Assembly (NCBI GenBank): GCA_023416745.1 | Contig: JAEZHF010000018.1 | Span: forward strand, 1-38,475 | Direction of reading: 5' to 3' | DNA length: 38,475 bases | Source of the DNA: Bacillota bacterium | GTDB lineage: Bacteria > Bacillota > Clostridia > Christensenellales > SZUA-584 | Shown: positions 7,495 through 15,038 of the stretch, one piece after another | Layout of the letters: every line of letters begins with the position of its first letter | How positions within the stretch are numbered: position 1 is the first letter of the stretch | Program-made: the position numbers and the translations under genes | Notes under the pieces: generated by a model | What the model was told of the DNA's origin: nothing | Seen by the model: the letters and a program-made list of their open reading frames with translations, nothing else | Databases searched by the model: none

Positions 7495-8046
7495 CTATTT
7501 CTCGTTGATCACGGTCAGGAACTTGGCTGTTTCGCCCACGGCGTTCTGCGCGTGCGGCAGCCGCGGATCGAAATAGATGCAGTCCCCCGCGGACAGCTCG
7601 TAGCTATTTTTGCCCAATGTGATGCGCAAGCGTCCCTCCAGCACAAAATTAAACTCCTGCCCGCCGTGCATCACCAGTGCGGGCGGCTCATCGTCCGGCT
7701 CAATGGTCACCAGCAGCGGCTCCATCTCGCGGCCTATGAAGTTGTAAGCGATGCTGGAATATCTGTAGCCCGGATAGCGCTCGATGTCCACACCACGGCC
7801 CTTGCGAACGATGGTGTGCGTGTTCATGCGCGGGGCCTCCCCCGTCAGCAGCACCGTCGGGTCTACGCTCAGCGCCGCCGCAACGGCATAAAGCACACCG
7901 ATCGGTATGTCCAAGCCGCCCGCTTCATAGTGCAGGTAAGTATCGTGGCCGATGCCGACACTTTGCGCCAGCTCCTGCGTGCTGATGCCGAGTATCTCCC
8001 GAAGTTCACGTATACGGCTGGGTATCTGGAGCAGATCTTCGTCCAT
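7495..8046 (-). CDS. XRE-family regulator with C-terminal cupin domain
   Basis: A 183-residue protein with an N-terminal helix-turn-helix of the XRE type (about 10-68: IRELREILGISTQELAQSVG, then YLHYEAGGLDIPIG) and a C-terminal cupin domain (about 105-180). The cupin has the two short motifs, including HGGQEFNFVLEGRL and GDCIYFDPRLPHAQNA with potential metal-binding histidines. Such proteins are cytoplasmic regulators that sense a small molecule through the cupin. It is the promoter-proximal gene of a two-gene operon with the acyl-CoA synthetase, so the natural inference is that it senses the acid or acyl-CoA and controls the pair. The start at 8046 follows GGGGAGG. Confidence 0.92.
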   Translation of the reverse strand: MDEDLLQIPSRIRELREILGISTQELAQSVGIGHDTYLHYEAGGLDIPIGVLYAVAAALSVDPTVLLTGEAPRMNTHTIVRKGRGVDIERYPGYRYSSIAYNFIGREMEPLLVTIEPDDEPPALVMHGGQEFNFVLEGRLRITLGKNSYELSAGDCIYFDPRLPHAQNAVGETAKFLTVINEK

Positions 8047-8107
8047 ATGAGCGCCTCCCCGTTGAAGCTATTTATTGTAATATGGTGATAAGGTAATTCT
8101 TTAAAGT

Positions 8108-8136
8108 ATTATAGCCTCTGCCGGAATGGAAAGCAA
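8108..8136 (-). promoter_or_regulatory. Promoter of the XRE-cupin/acyl-CoA synthetase operon
   Basis: On the minus strand TTGCTT (8131-8136) and a perfect TATAAT (8108-8113) are 17 bases apart. About 60 bases of AT-rich leader with a CTTTAAAG palindrome lie between the -10 and the start codon and may hold the operator. Confidence 0.65.
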
Positions 8137-8300
8137 TGGCGGAATGCCCTTTATCCTATTCGGCTTCCTTTAAATGAGGCATACCGTTCCCGCTTGTTTT
8201 CAATCATGTCATAAATATATCACATGCATGCTGACAGGAGGGCACCTGATTATACACAGGATTCCTGCAACAGCAAGGCGGATACAAAAAGGATAACAAT

Positions 8301-8332
8301 AAAAAGCCGGGGGGAAGTTTCCTCCTCCCGGC
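8301..8332 (-). terminator. Intrinsic terminator of the HtrA gene
   Basis: Minus-strand GCCGGG-AGG...CCCCCCGGC hairpin followed by TTTTTATTG, located 41 bases past the htrA stop codon. The stem is long and GC-rich. Confidence 0.85.
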
Positions 8333-8372
8333 AAGATAAAGGGGGGTATCCAAAACGCTCTGAGCCTTATGC

Positions 8373-9644
8373 CTACTCGGCTTCAGACAGTTGCACCGTC
8401 ATTTGGGATTCGCTGCCGTCCCGCAGCACCGTCAGCGTCACGCTCTCGCCCGGCAGGTGCTGGTATATCTGCGTCTTGAACTCAAGGATCGTATTCACTT
8501 CCACACCATCCACCGCTGTGATTATATCGCCCTGCCGCAAGCCCTTGGCATAAGCGTCAGAAGATTTGCTCACCCCGTATACATACAGCCCGTTCTTCAG
8601 CTCAATTTCTGAGTTGTAATTGTAGTAGTTTAGCAATTCTTTGTCTATCATCGATACGCCAATCTGCGCCGCCTTGAATTCGCCGTTCTCGATGATCTGG
8701 TTCAATATCGGCTTGGCCGCGTTGATGGGTATTGCGAAGCCGATGCCCTCGCCATCTGAGAGCTTGTAGCTGTTGATGCCCACCACCTCGCCGCTGGTGT
8801 TCAACAGTGCGCCGCCACTGTTGCCCGAATTGATAGCCGCGTCCGTCTGAATCAGATCTTCCGCGATCTGCGTATTGCTCAGGGGCACGCTTCTGCCCAG
8901 TGCGGACACGATGCCGCTGGTCACTGTCTGTTCCAGCCCCAGCGGATTGCCAATGGCGATGGTCACCTCGCCCACCTTAACCCCGTCCGAATCCCCCAGC
9001 GTGGCTGCGGTCAACCCGTCCGCGTCTATCTTGATCACCGCAAGGTCCATCGTCTCGTCTTGAAACAGCACCGTCGCTTCGTATTCCGTGCCGTTCAGCA
9101 AGGTGACGGTAATGGTTTTGTCCTTCTGCTCCTGCTCCCCGAAGCGGTCAAAGCCGGGGAACATCAGCGACGCATCCGTCTGCGCGATCACGTGCTGGTT
9201 GGTGAGTATCAGCCCGTCTGCGCTCACAATCACGCCGGTGCCGGTACCGCTTGCCGTTGCGATGCCCACCACGCTGGTTGATGCCTTGTCCACCACCTGC
9301 TGGATGGCGTCTGAATAATCCGTGGTCACCTGATTGAACACTGCGCTGTCCACTAAACTGCTATCGTCCGATGAGTTCAGCAGATTAGTGCTCTGAGCCG
9401 AAATTGCGTCTGACACCGCCTGATCTATGTAAGCCTGCTGCGCAGCTATGCTGCCGGGCAGGCCTCCCAGCACCAGACCCACTGCCAGACCGCCTATCAC
9501 CGCTCCCGATACCGACGCGGCTATGATGCCCAACGCGCCGCTGCGCTTCCTCTTGGGCGGCTGCGTCCTGTAGTCGTTATAGGGGCTATATCCGCCAAAG
9601 CCGTTGTTATAACTGCTGTATTCGTTGTTATATTGATCCATCAT
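8373..9644 (-). CDS. Membrane-anchored HtrA/DegP-like serine protease with PDZ domain
   Basis: The start at 9644 (MMDQYNNEY) is chosen because AAGGAGG lies five bases upstream; a longer frame to 9740 lacks a ribosome site. The 423-residue protein has a Tyr/Asn-rich cytoplasmic N-terminus, one transmembrane segment (about 36-62) and an S1C trypsin-like domain. The triad is His151 (LTNQHVIA), Asp200 (TMDLAVIKI) and Ser276 (NSGNSGGAL). A single PDZ domain follows (about 320-420, with LYVYGVSKSSDAY and GDIITAVDGVEV). HtrA proteases degrade or refold damaged exported proteins outside the membrane. Clostridia and bacilli usually have one to three copies. It is monocistronic with its own terminator. 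Confidence 0.95.
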   Translation of the reverse strand: MMDQYNNEYSSYNNGFGGYSPYNDYRTQPPKRKRSGALGIIAASVSGAVIGGLAVGLVLGGLPGSIAAQQAYIDQAVSDAISAQSTNLLNSSDDSSLVDSAVFNQVTTDYSDAIQQVVDKASTSVVGIATASGTGTGVIVSADGLILTNQHVIAQTDASLMFPGFDRFGEQEQKDKTITVTLLNGTEYEATVLFQDETMDLAVIKIDADGLTAATLGDSDGVKVGEVTIAIGNPLGLEQTVTSGIVSALGRSVPLSNTQIAEDLIQTDAAINSGNSGGALLNTSGEVVGINSYKLSDGEGIGFAIPINAAKPILNQIIENGEFKAAQIGVSMIDKELLNYYNYNSEIELKNGLYVYGVSKSSDAYAKGLRQGDIITAVDGVEVNTILEFKTQIYQHLPGESVTLTVLRDGSESQMTVQLSEAE

Positions 9645-9794
9645 GGTCGCCTCCTTCCGAGTATGTCTGCGATTCATATTTTCAATATAGCTCTTGAAAA
9701 TAACAGGGCAATGACCGTGAAATGAAATAATTGTAAACAAAAAAAGCCCTGAATGGACTTGAAATGTTTATTAATCTGCGTGAAATGAGAATAG

Positions 9795-10427
9795 TCACAG
9801 TCTATTATCATTACCAGGTTTTTTATTCTCCCGCTTCACTGCCGCGCGCACACCGAAACCGACCACCACCGCGCCCACCACGCCGTTCAGTACACGGACT
9901 GCTGTGTCCTGCAGAAAGCCGCGAAGTATGCCGCCCAGCGCTGCAATCGCTGTCAGAAACACCAGCGTGGAGAGTACCGCGCCGAGTCCGTATAACATCA
10001 GCCCGCGCCGGGTCACGCTTTGCTCCGCAGCCCGCTGCGCGAACACACCTGCCCAGAACACGATGGTGAGCGGACTGGACAACGTAAGCAGCAGCGCTCC
10101 CGCAAACATGCCGACCCTCGTTGCAGGCCTGAAAACGGGCAGCATGCCGGGAAACGCTGCGCCCATCAGCAGCCATATACCGAAAAGCGCCATCAATGCC
10201 GCACCGCCGTATTTCAGCGCACACCTGAGCCCCGGCTTTCTGTCCAGCAGTGTACCCACGCCCAGCAGCGCTGCGAAAATATAAAATGCATCCGCCAGCA
10301 CCACACCCGCTACACCCTCTTCTGCAGGCCAGAAGCCGTCTGCCGCCGCAGCCTGAAATATGAATGCGCAGACCGGCCCCACGGCAATCTGCAGCAGCAT
10401 CCCCAGTCGAAACCCTTTCAGCAGCAT
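9795..10427 (-). CDS. LysE/RhtB-family exporter
   Basis: A hydrophobic protein of about 210 residues with six predicted transmembrane helices. The opening LLKGFRLGMLLQIAVGPVC has the conserved glycine/proline pattern of the LysE superfamily (GxxxGxxxxxxxGPxC), and the SSPLTIVFWAGVF segment matches the family's NPxxxxFW-type helix 4. Members export amino acids or related small molecules. The start at 10427 is preferred from alignment to family N-termini; the upstream GTG at 10487 gives an unusual basic extension with no ribosome site, and the chosen start itself has only a weak GTGGA. Substrate is unknown. It lies 81 bases downstream of the first zinc-ribbon protein gene and may be cotranscribed with it. 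Confidence 0.82.
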   Translation of the reverse strand: MLLKGFRLGMLLQIAVGPVCAFIFQAAAADGFWPAEEGVAGVVLADAFYIFAALLGVGTLLDRKPGLRCALKYGGAALMALFGIWLLMGAAFPGMLPVFRPATRVGMFAGALLLTLSSPLTIVFWAGVFAQRAAEQSVTRRGLMLYGLGAVLSTLVFLTAIAALGGILRGFLQDTAVRVLNGVVGAVVVGFGVRAAVKRENKKPGNDNRL

Positions 10428-10508
10428 AATTCCACACTCGTGTTCTTCACTCTTTGGCATGCGATACCGCTGCAACAGCATCCTCACTGCCGCATTGCCA
10501 TCATATCA

Positions 10509-11744
10509 TCAAGCATTTGTTATATCGTCGTCAGTCACCGGCTGTCGCCTATAAGAATATTCACCGACATGCAGCACGTTATCGAAAATGTGGAAGCGAC
10601 TGTCATTAAACATATCCATCAATATTAGCTCACCGGTCTGATCTGATACATCAAACCTGTATATGCCGGAAATAGTCACATCACCGTCGGTGGCCTCGAC
10701 AGTCCCATCCGAATAAAATGTTATGGTTCTGTCGCGTCCCAAAGCGTCATACCACTTACCTTTTACAGCTCCGAACATATCTTGTAACGACTGTTGCTCC
10801 ACATAATCCTGCGTGTACGTCTTGTCGTCCAGCGTCAATGTGCCGTTCACGCAGGACAAGCTGGCTGTCTCGCCCGTCAGTGATACAGTCTTGCCACGCC
10901 TGCTCAAAGAATCGTAAGTATACGTACCGTTTGTCGTCGTTCCAAGCGCCGTTAATTCAAATGTACCGTCTGTGTCGAAAGTGATCGTGCCGTATTGGCC
11001 TGTTGTTTCATACCAGATGCCCGGCAAAGGATTACCAAACCGGCTGATGAACGCGGTCACATCCAGTCCCTCATCCGCCCGTGTGTAGACGGCCCTCATG
11101 TCTATGCTCACCGTATCAAACCCGACAGTAAAAAAGTATTCCTCGCCTTCCAGTATCGCCGTACCCTCGCCCCGCCTGATATCATAGTTATAACTGCCCG
11201 TGATGCCGCCCTCTTCCGAATACAGACTGAACACGCCTCCGTCCAGCCGGATTACTTCGCCCAGCTCTTTGCTGCTCCACAGCCCTTCGATACCCTCCAG
11301 CACCGCCTGTTCTATGTCGAAATCCTTGCCCTGCCGGATGAACAGATATCTGCGACCCGTCACCCCGTCTGTCAGCCTCAGCTTGTCCCCCGTCACCGTA
11401 AAGCTTGCGCCGCCGCACTGCAGCTCCGCCTCACCTTTGCCGTTGTTATACGTATACCGCACGATTTCCGTTCCGGCCGTTTTGTATTCCGTCATCACCC
11501 CATCCTCGATCTGCAGCACCCAGCCCCGGCTCCCACAAGACCACACGCCGTCTACCCCCGGTACGCCAAGCAACAGCAGGGCAGCGACAGCCGCGCCAAT
11601 CAGCATAATACCCCCGACAATCGTACCAATGAGCAGCCCCTTACGCTTTTTCTTAGTCCGCGCATACGGCTCCGCAGGTACACCGCATTGGGAACAATAA
11701 GCGGCATTCGGCTCATTTTGATAACCACAGTTTGTACAGTTCAT
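10509..11744 (-). CDS. Zinc-ribbon membrane protein with four beta-rich repeats
   Basis: This 411-residue protein starts with a zinc_ribbon_2 motif (Cys3, Cys6, Cys17, Cys20 in CTNCG...YCSQCG), followed by a basic stretch and one transmembrane helix (about 37-62). The remaining part is about four repeats of ~75 residues. Each has the pattern G-x-W followed by a strand, DG, a Gly-Thr-Tyr-x-Tyr/Phe-Asp turn and a hydrophobic strand (for example GIWYETTGQYGTITFDTDGT). The repeats are probably extracytoplasmic beta-sheet modules; no catalytic motif is visible. The ATG at 11744 follows GGAAAGGAGTGCC. It is a paralogue of the next gene upstream, with 147 bases between them. Function is unknown; a stress-sensing or envelope role is only a guess. 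Confidence 0.8.
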   Translation of the reverse strand: MNCTNCGYQNEPNAAYCSQCGVPAEPYARTKKKRKGLLIGTIVGGIMLIGAAVAALLLLGVPGVDGVWSCGSRGWVLQIEDGVMTEYKTAGTEIVRYTYNNGKGEAELQCGGASFTVTGDKLRLTDGVTGRRYLFIRQGKDFDIEQAVLEGIEGLWSSKELGEVIRLDGGVFSLYSEEGGITGSYNYDIRRGEGTAILEGEEYFFTVGFDTVSIDMRAVYTRADEGLDVTAFISRFGNPLPGIWYETTGQYGTITFDTDGTFELTALGTTTNGTYTYDSLSRRGKTVSLTGETASLSCVNGTLTLDDKTYTQDYVEQQSLQDMFGAVKGKWYDALGRDRTITFYSDGTVEATDGDVTISGIYRFDVSDQTGELILMDMFNDSRFHIFDNVLHVGEYSYRRQPVTDDDITNA

Positions 11745-11891
11745 GGCACTCCTTTCCAATAACACCTATATATTATCAATATATCATATTGGCAGTGAAC
11801 CAATCCGTATAAAAACCGGACATGGTAGTTATCAAATAAAAGGGAGCGTCAGTCTGAACTGCACCCCTAAAAAACTCCTTACCTATCACCC

Positions 11892-13484
11892 TTATCCAGC
11901 GTCGGTGCTCGTCGTCTGCTCCACGTATTGTTGGGTATAAACCGTATCGCCGTTATACAGCAGGCCCTGCAGCAGATTAAGATTCCATGTAAACGGGCCG
12001 TCCACGAAATCCAGTGTCATTGAGCCTGAACCGGCTGCTTCGTCAAATACATATGTGCCGTAAAAGAATGTGCCGTAGGAATCCATGATCGCTAGCCCGT
12101 CCTTATCAAAGTACAGCGTTCCCTGCATACCGGCAATATCATACCATGTGCCCAGAACGGAACCTGTCTCCACTGCATCCGGCTGCCGCGTATAACTGTA
12201 TCCGCCCAGATTCAGCGTATCTCCCGAAAGATTAAATTCATAATCTTCGGATTGGGTTCCGTCCGTGAAAGTGATTACACCGCTGAACTCAAACGGATCG
12301 AATGTATACGTACCGGAATAAAATGTATCCCCGCTGCTGACTTCCACCGTGCCGTCGGCGTAGAAGATAAGCAGCTCTTCGGGCAGTTCCTCGTCGTACC
12401 AGGTACCTGTTACCGCTGCATTGATGTCCTCTGCCGTCGGCTGATCCACATAATCCTGTGTATACGTCATGCCGTCCAGCGTCAGCACGCCGTCCACGTA
12501 TGTGAACGTCTCGGCCTCGCCCGTCATTTCCAGCACGGCGCTGCCGCTGCCCGTCTGCGGGTCGTAAGTATATGTACCGGCAAACGTCTTGCCGTATACC
12601 TCAAGCGTGAAACTGCCGTCTGCGGTAAATACAATGGTACCGTAAGTACCCGTGGTCTCATACCATGTGGCCACCAGCGGGTTTGCGAACCGGCTGACAA
12701 AGTCCGCCACGTCCAACCGTGCATCAGCCCGCACGTATGTCCCGACCGTATCCACGCTCAGCGCATCCCATCCGGCGGTGAAGCCGTATTCTTTGCCCTC
12801 CAGCGTTATTGCGCCTTTGCCTTTTCTTATATCGTATTCGTAGCTGCCTGTCAGATCGCCCGTACTCGCGTAAACATAAAGCACGCCGTCGTCCAGCCCG
12901 ATCACCTCGCCCAGTTCCTCGCTGCTCCAAAGCCCTTCCATGCCTGTCAGCACCGCTTCCTCGGCATCAAAATCACGATCCTGCCGTGTGAAAAGGAATT
13001 TGTCGCCTGTCTCAACTTCTGTCAGCCTCAGGCTGTCACCCTTCACAGTGAAGCTCACGCCGCCGCTCTGCAGCTCTGCCTTACCTTTGCCGCCGTCATA
13101 CGAATAGCGCACTGTGTCCGTTCCGAGCGGTGTGTATTCTTTTATTGCACCGTCCTTGATCTGCAGCACCCAGCCTCGATCCTCGCATGACCACGCGCCG
13201 TCTGTTCCTGGTCCGCCCAACAGCAGCATTGCAGCCACAGCCGCGCCGATCAGCAAAACTCCCCCGAGTATCAGGCCGAGTATGAGCCCGGTGCGCTTCT
13301 TTTTCGGTGGCGGCGCGTATGCAGCGGCAGGAGAATAAACTGGCTGGGGCGCGAAACCCGCCATGCCCTGCGGCGGCGGCGTCTGCACCGGCTGCCCGGC
13401 CTGCTCTGCGGGAGCGCCGCATTGACTGCAAAAAGCGACTCCCGGCTCGTTCTGATATCCGCAGCGGGAACAATACATCGACAT
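11892..13484 (-). CDS. Zinc-ribbon membrane protein with five beta-rich repeats (paralogue)
   Basis: A 530-residue paralogue of the gene at 10509-11744. It has the zinc ribbon (Cys5, Cys8, Cys19, Cys22), then a Pro/Ala/Gln-rich linker absent from the shorter copy, and a transmembrane helix (about 66-90). About five beta repeats follow, each opened by W or TWY (for example GTWYDIAGMQGTLYFDKDG) and closed by GTYxFD. Repeats 1-4 align in order with those of the shorter protein; the fifth is extra, so the pair differs by one repeat unit. The start follows GGGGAGGGC. Tandem duplication followed by repeat gain or loss is the simplest history. No function can be assigned from sequence. Confidence 0.8.
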   Translation of the reverse strand: MSMYCSRCGYQNEPGVAFCSQCGAPAEQAGQPVQTPPPQGMAGFAPQPVYSPAAAYAPPPKKKRTGLILGLILGGVLLIGAAVAAMLLLGGPGTDGAWSCEDRGWVLQIKDGAIKEYTPLGTDTVRYSYDGGKGKAELQSGGVSFTVKGDSLRLTEVETGDKFLFTRQDRDFDAEEAVLTGMEGLWSSEELGEVIGLDDGVLYVYASTGDLTGSYEYDIRKGKGAITLEGKEYGFTAGWDALSVDTVGTYVRADARLDVADFVSRFANPLVATWYETTGTYGTIVFTADGSFTLEVYGKTFAGTYTYDPQTGSGSAVLEMTGEAETFTYVDGVLTLDGMTYTQDYVDQPTAEDINAAVTGTWYDEELPEELLIFYADGTVEVSSGDTFYSGTYTFDPFEFSGVITFTDGTQSEDYEFNLSGDTLNLGGYSYTRQPDAVETGSVLGTWYDIAGMQGTLYFDKDGLAIMDSYGTFFYGTYVFDEAAGSGSMTLDFVDGPFTWNLNLLQGLLYNGDTVYTQQYVEQTTSTDAG

Positions 13485-13664
13485 GCCCTCCCCGTCATAT
13501 AGTGACTCCTATTATATCATATTTACGGGATGTTTTCTTCTTTTAAGCCGGTGCAAACACAATAAGCGTGCCATTCCAGCAGATTTCACAAATATGACTA
13601 GATAGCCCGCACCCCGCATATGCTAACTGGTGCAAATATTCACTTTAAAGAAGGCTTGAAACAT

Positions 13665-14015
13665 ATGTTCCATACAAAGCGTGCGCTCCTGATACTGTGC
13701 ATAATATTCATGCTGGCGGGTGTGCCAACAACGGCTTTTGGCACTGCGGGCAACCCACTCGTGAAGTTAGCCGAGAAACAAAATAGAGATGCGGCTGCAG
13801 CTTACAATGACGTTCAAATGACGGCGGACGGCTTGCAAACAACCCCGTTGCCGTCCCCTCTCATCGGCGACGAACCCACGGACTCCAAAGATGCTTTCAT
13901 CGGTACCGGCGGTGTTATCGCTGTCGTGATCGCCGTGTTGCTGGTCATCGGTCTGGTGATATTTCGCTTGTGGAAAAAACGGCCGCCCGGCAAATCGGGT
14001 CAGGACATACCGTGA
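13665..14015 (+). CDS. Small secreted or membrane-anchored protein, unknown
   Basis: From the ATG at 13665 the product is 116 residues: a signal-peptide-like N-terminus (KRALLILCIIFMLAGVPTTAFG), a central polar segment of about 55 residues, and a C-terminal transmembrane helix (about 77-97, GGVIAVVIAVLLVIGLVIFRLW) followed by a basic tail KKRPPGKSG. This predicts a type I topology with a small exposed domain. The alternative start at 13620 would bury the signal peptide and has no ribosome site; the chosen one has GAAGG about 11 bases upstream. No family was recognised. It is flanked by unrelated small genes. Confidence 0.6.
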   Translation: MFHTKRALLILCIIFMLAGVPTTAFGTAGNPLVKLAEKQNRDAAAAYNDVQMTADGLQTTPLPSPLIGDEPTDSKDAFIGTGGVIAVVIAVLLVIGLVIFRLWKKRPPGKSGQDIP

Positions 14016-14038
14016 TCCTCCGGCCGAGCCCATGCAGC

Positions 14039-14064
14039 AAAACGCCCCGCCTGTAAGCGGGGCG
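14039..14064 (-). terminator. Intrinsic terminator of the small basic-protein gene
   Basis: CGCCCCGC (14043-14050) and GCGGGGCG (14057-14064) form a perfect 8-bp stem with a six-base loop; on the minus strand it is followed by TTTT. It sits 18 bases past the stop of the small frame at 14082-14213, supporting transcription of that frame. Confidence 0.75.
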
Positions 14065-14081
14065 TATATGCCAATTCTTTC

Positions 14082-14213
14082 TCAGCCGTCATGCGGATTG
14101 GGGACATTGCCGTTTTCCACAGCTGCGTTTTCCGCACCCACCTTGCTGAGCGCGGCCTTTTGCGCTTCCACGATTATCCGCCGCGCACGGTTCCTCGGTT
14201 TTCTCTGTTTCGT
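14082..14213 (-). CDS. Small basic protein of about 43 residues with a possible ACG start
   Basis: The minus strand carries a near-perfect ribosome binding site, AAAAGGAGGTGATTCTC. The next codon at normal spacing is ACG rather than ATG, opening TKQRKPRNRARRIIVEAQKA and running to a TGA at 14082. The first 14 residues are strongly basic; the rest is Ala/Glu/Asn-rich and helical. A strong terminator follows 18 bases later. Ribosome site, frame and terminator together argue for a real small gene. Its start codon is either a near-cognate ACG, an ATT or GTG slightly upstream and too close to the ribosome site, or a mutated ATG. No homologue is recognised. Confidence 0.45.
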   Translation of the reverse strand, partial: TKQRKPRNRARRIIVEAQKAALSKVGAENAAVENGNVPNPHDG

Positions 14214-14320
14214 GAGAATCACCTCCTTTTAAATGACAAGTATATTTTGCACACGCAAAAGCCGTAACATACAGCGATAAAAATGTGCTAAAAGTACGTG
14301 TGACACCGCGAAACGATCAG

Positions 14321-14353
14321 TGAATATATATAAATAATGAGGGGGTGACGCTT
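14321..14353 (+). promoter_or_regulatory. Conserved leader B of a Cys-rich microprotein gene
   Basis: TGAATATA (14321-14328), then GGGGGTGA (14341-14348) and five bases to the ATG. It shares ATCAGTGAATATA with leader C at 14673-14684 apart from the first base, and the same spacing with leader A at 1287. Confidence 0.65.
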
Positions 14354-14458
14354 ATGTGCTGCAGATGCGGCTGGAACCGCGGTTGCTGCTGCTATACCCG
14401 CTGCTGTTGCAACTGCTGGTCATGCAGCTGCTGCGGGTGGCGCAGCTGGTGCTGCTGA
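14354..14458 (+). CDS. Cysteine-rich microprotein of 34 residues (15 Cys)
   Basis: The peptide begins MCCRCGWNRGCCC and has 15 cysteines in 34 residues, in CC and CCC clusters separated by Trp, Arg, Ser and Asn, ending SWCC. There is no signal peptide and no hydrophobic helix. It has a GGGGGTGA ribosome binding site five bases upstream, in a leader shared with two other genes, which is the main evidence that it is translated. It shares the CC start and the GWNRG motif with the peptide at 14709. Such cysteine density suggests metal binding or heavy disulfide cross-linking, as in some spore-coat or metallothionein-like proteins; this is inference. No modifying enzyme is encoded nearby. A longer overlapping frame on the opposite strand has no comparable signals. 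Confidence 0.65.
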   Translation: MCCRCGWNRGCCCYTRCCCNCWSCSCCGWRSWCC

Positions 14459-14535
14459 AAATGCCTTGTTTATTGCATTCCGGCGTTAAAATTCCCCAGC
14501 AGCCAGATGTGGCTGTGTGCCAAAAAAGCCGGAAG

Positions 14536-14558
14536 CGGCCTGCCTGAGCAGCGGGCCG
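14536..14558 (+). other. 3' hairpin after the 34-residue Cys-rich gene
   Basis: CGGCC (14536-14540) pairs with GGCCG (14554-14558), with an inner TGC/GCA pair, followed by TACATTAAA. The sequence GCGGGCC-x-x-ACATTAAA is shared with the hairpin after the first Cys-rich gene. On the minus strand a T6 run follows the adjacent GCTTCCGGC. Confidence 0.4.
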
Positions 14559-14676
14559 TACATTAAAAAAACTCTGTACTCCATTGCAACTACGATCCTG
14601 CAAATTTTTCAGCTCTGTGTTCTGACGATAAGTTGAATATGGTTCATGTATACCGGTGCACCCTATTGAGCATCAG

Positions 14677-14708
14677 TGAATATACATGGAGCAAGGGGGG
14701 TGAAGCTT
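14677..14708 (+). promoter_or_regulatory. Conserved leader C of a Cys-rich microprotein gene
   Basis: TGAATATA (14677-14684), GGGGGTGA (14696-14703) and five bases to the ATG at 14709, matching leaders A and B in order and spacing. Confidence 0.65.
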
Positions 14709-14825
14709 ATGTGTTGTGGATGGGGCTGGAACCGCGGCTGGTCTGGCGGCTGGTCCGGCGGCTGCTGGGGCGGCGGCTGGAACCGTGGCTGCTGCGGCGG
14801 CTGGCGCGGCGGTTGGGGCTGTTAA
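14709..14825 (+). CDS. Gly/Trp/Cys-rich microprotein of 38 residues
   Basis: The peptide starts MCCGWGWNRGWSGGWSGG and contains 16 Gly, 8 Trp and 6 Cys in 38 residues, arranged as repeated GGW and NRG units (GWNRGW, GWNRGC). It has no signal peptide. The ribosome binding site GGGGGTGA and upstream TGAATATA are shared with the Cys-rich genes at 1318 and 14354. Together with the shared MCC...WNRG opening, this makes it a diverged neighbour of the 34-residue peptide, probably after tandem duplication. Its composition recalls structural Gly/Trp-rich coat or surface proteins. No family is recognised and the function is unknown. A hairpin of similar sequence follows. Confidence 0.62.
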   Translation: MCCGWGWNRGWSGGWSGGCWGGGWNRGCCGGWRGGWGC

Positions 14826-14889
14826 CAAAACAGCCTGACGCCTTTACGTTCTTTAGTCATCCGGCATGGCCATTTGACTCATACCGGAT

Positions 14890-14915
14890 ACGGTCTGCCA
14901 GAAGCGGCGGACCGT
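14890..14915 (+). other. 3' hairpin after the 38-residue Cys-rich gene
   Basis: ACGGTC (14890-14895) pairs perfectly with GACCGT (14910-14915), followed by ACATCATAC. Its place and its CCGTACAT ending resemble the hairpin after the previous microprotein gene; there is no T-run on the plus strand. Confidence 0.4.
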
Positions 14916-14980
14916 ACATCATACCTGAAACGCTTTAACCTCAAATAATTACAGCCGGGCTTTCCTGGCTGTCATGAAAG

Positions 14981-15008
14981 GCCCCCTCAGACACAGCCTG
15001 CAGGGGGC
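14981..15008 (-). terminator. Putative terminator after the chagasin-like gene and zinc operon
   Basis: GCCCCCT (14981-14987) and AGGGGGC (15002-15008) form a perfect 7-bp stem; on the minus strand it is followed by CTTTC. A second hairpin, ACAGCC/GGCTGT (14951-14972), lies just beyond. The T-run is poor. Confidence 0.5.
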
Positions 15009-15038
15009 TATGACATATACTCGTCATTATGAATGCCA

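Noticed and set aside
14321..14328. TGAATATA as a sigma-G -35 element
   Set aside because: A -10 at the normal distance would fall at or after the ribosome binding site, so the transcript would lack it; a -10-like or leader role fits better.
14321..14825. Biosynthetic cluster for a modified peptide (RiPP) around the Cys-rich peptides
   Set aside because: No radical SAM, cyclodehydratase, lanthionine synthetase, protease or dedicated exporter is encoded nearby.
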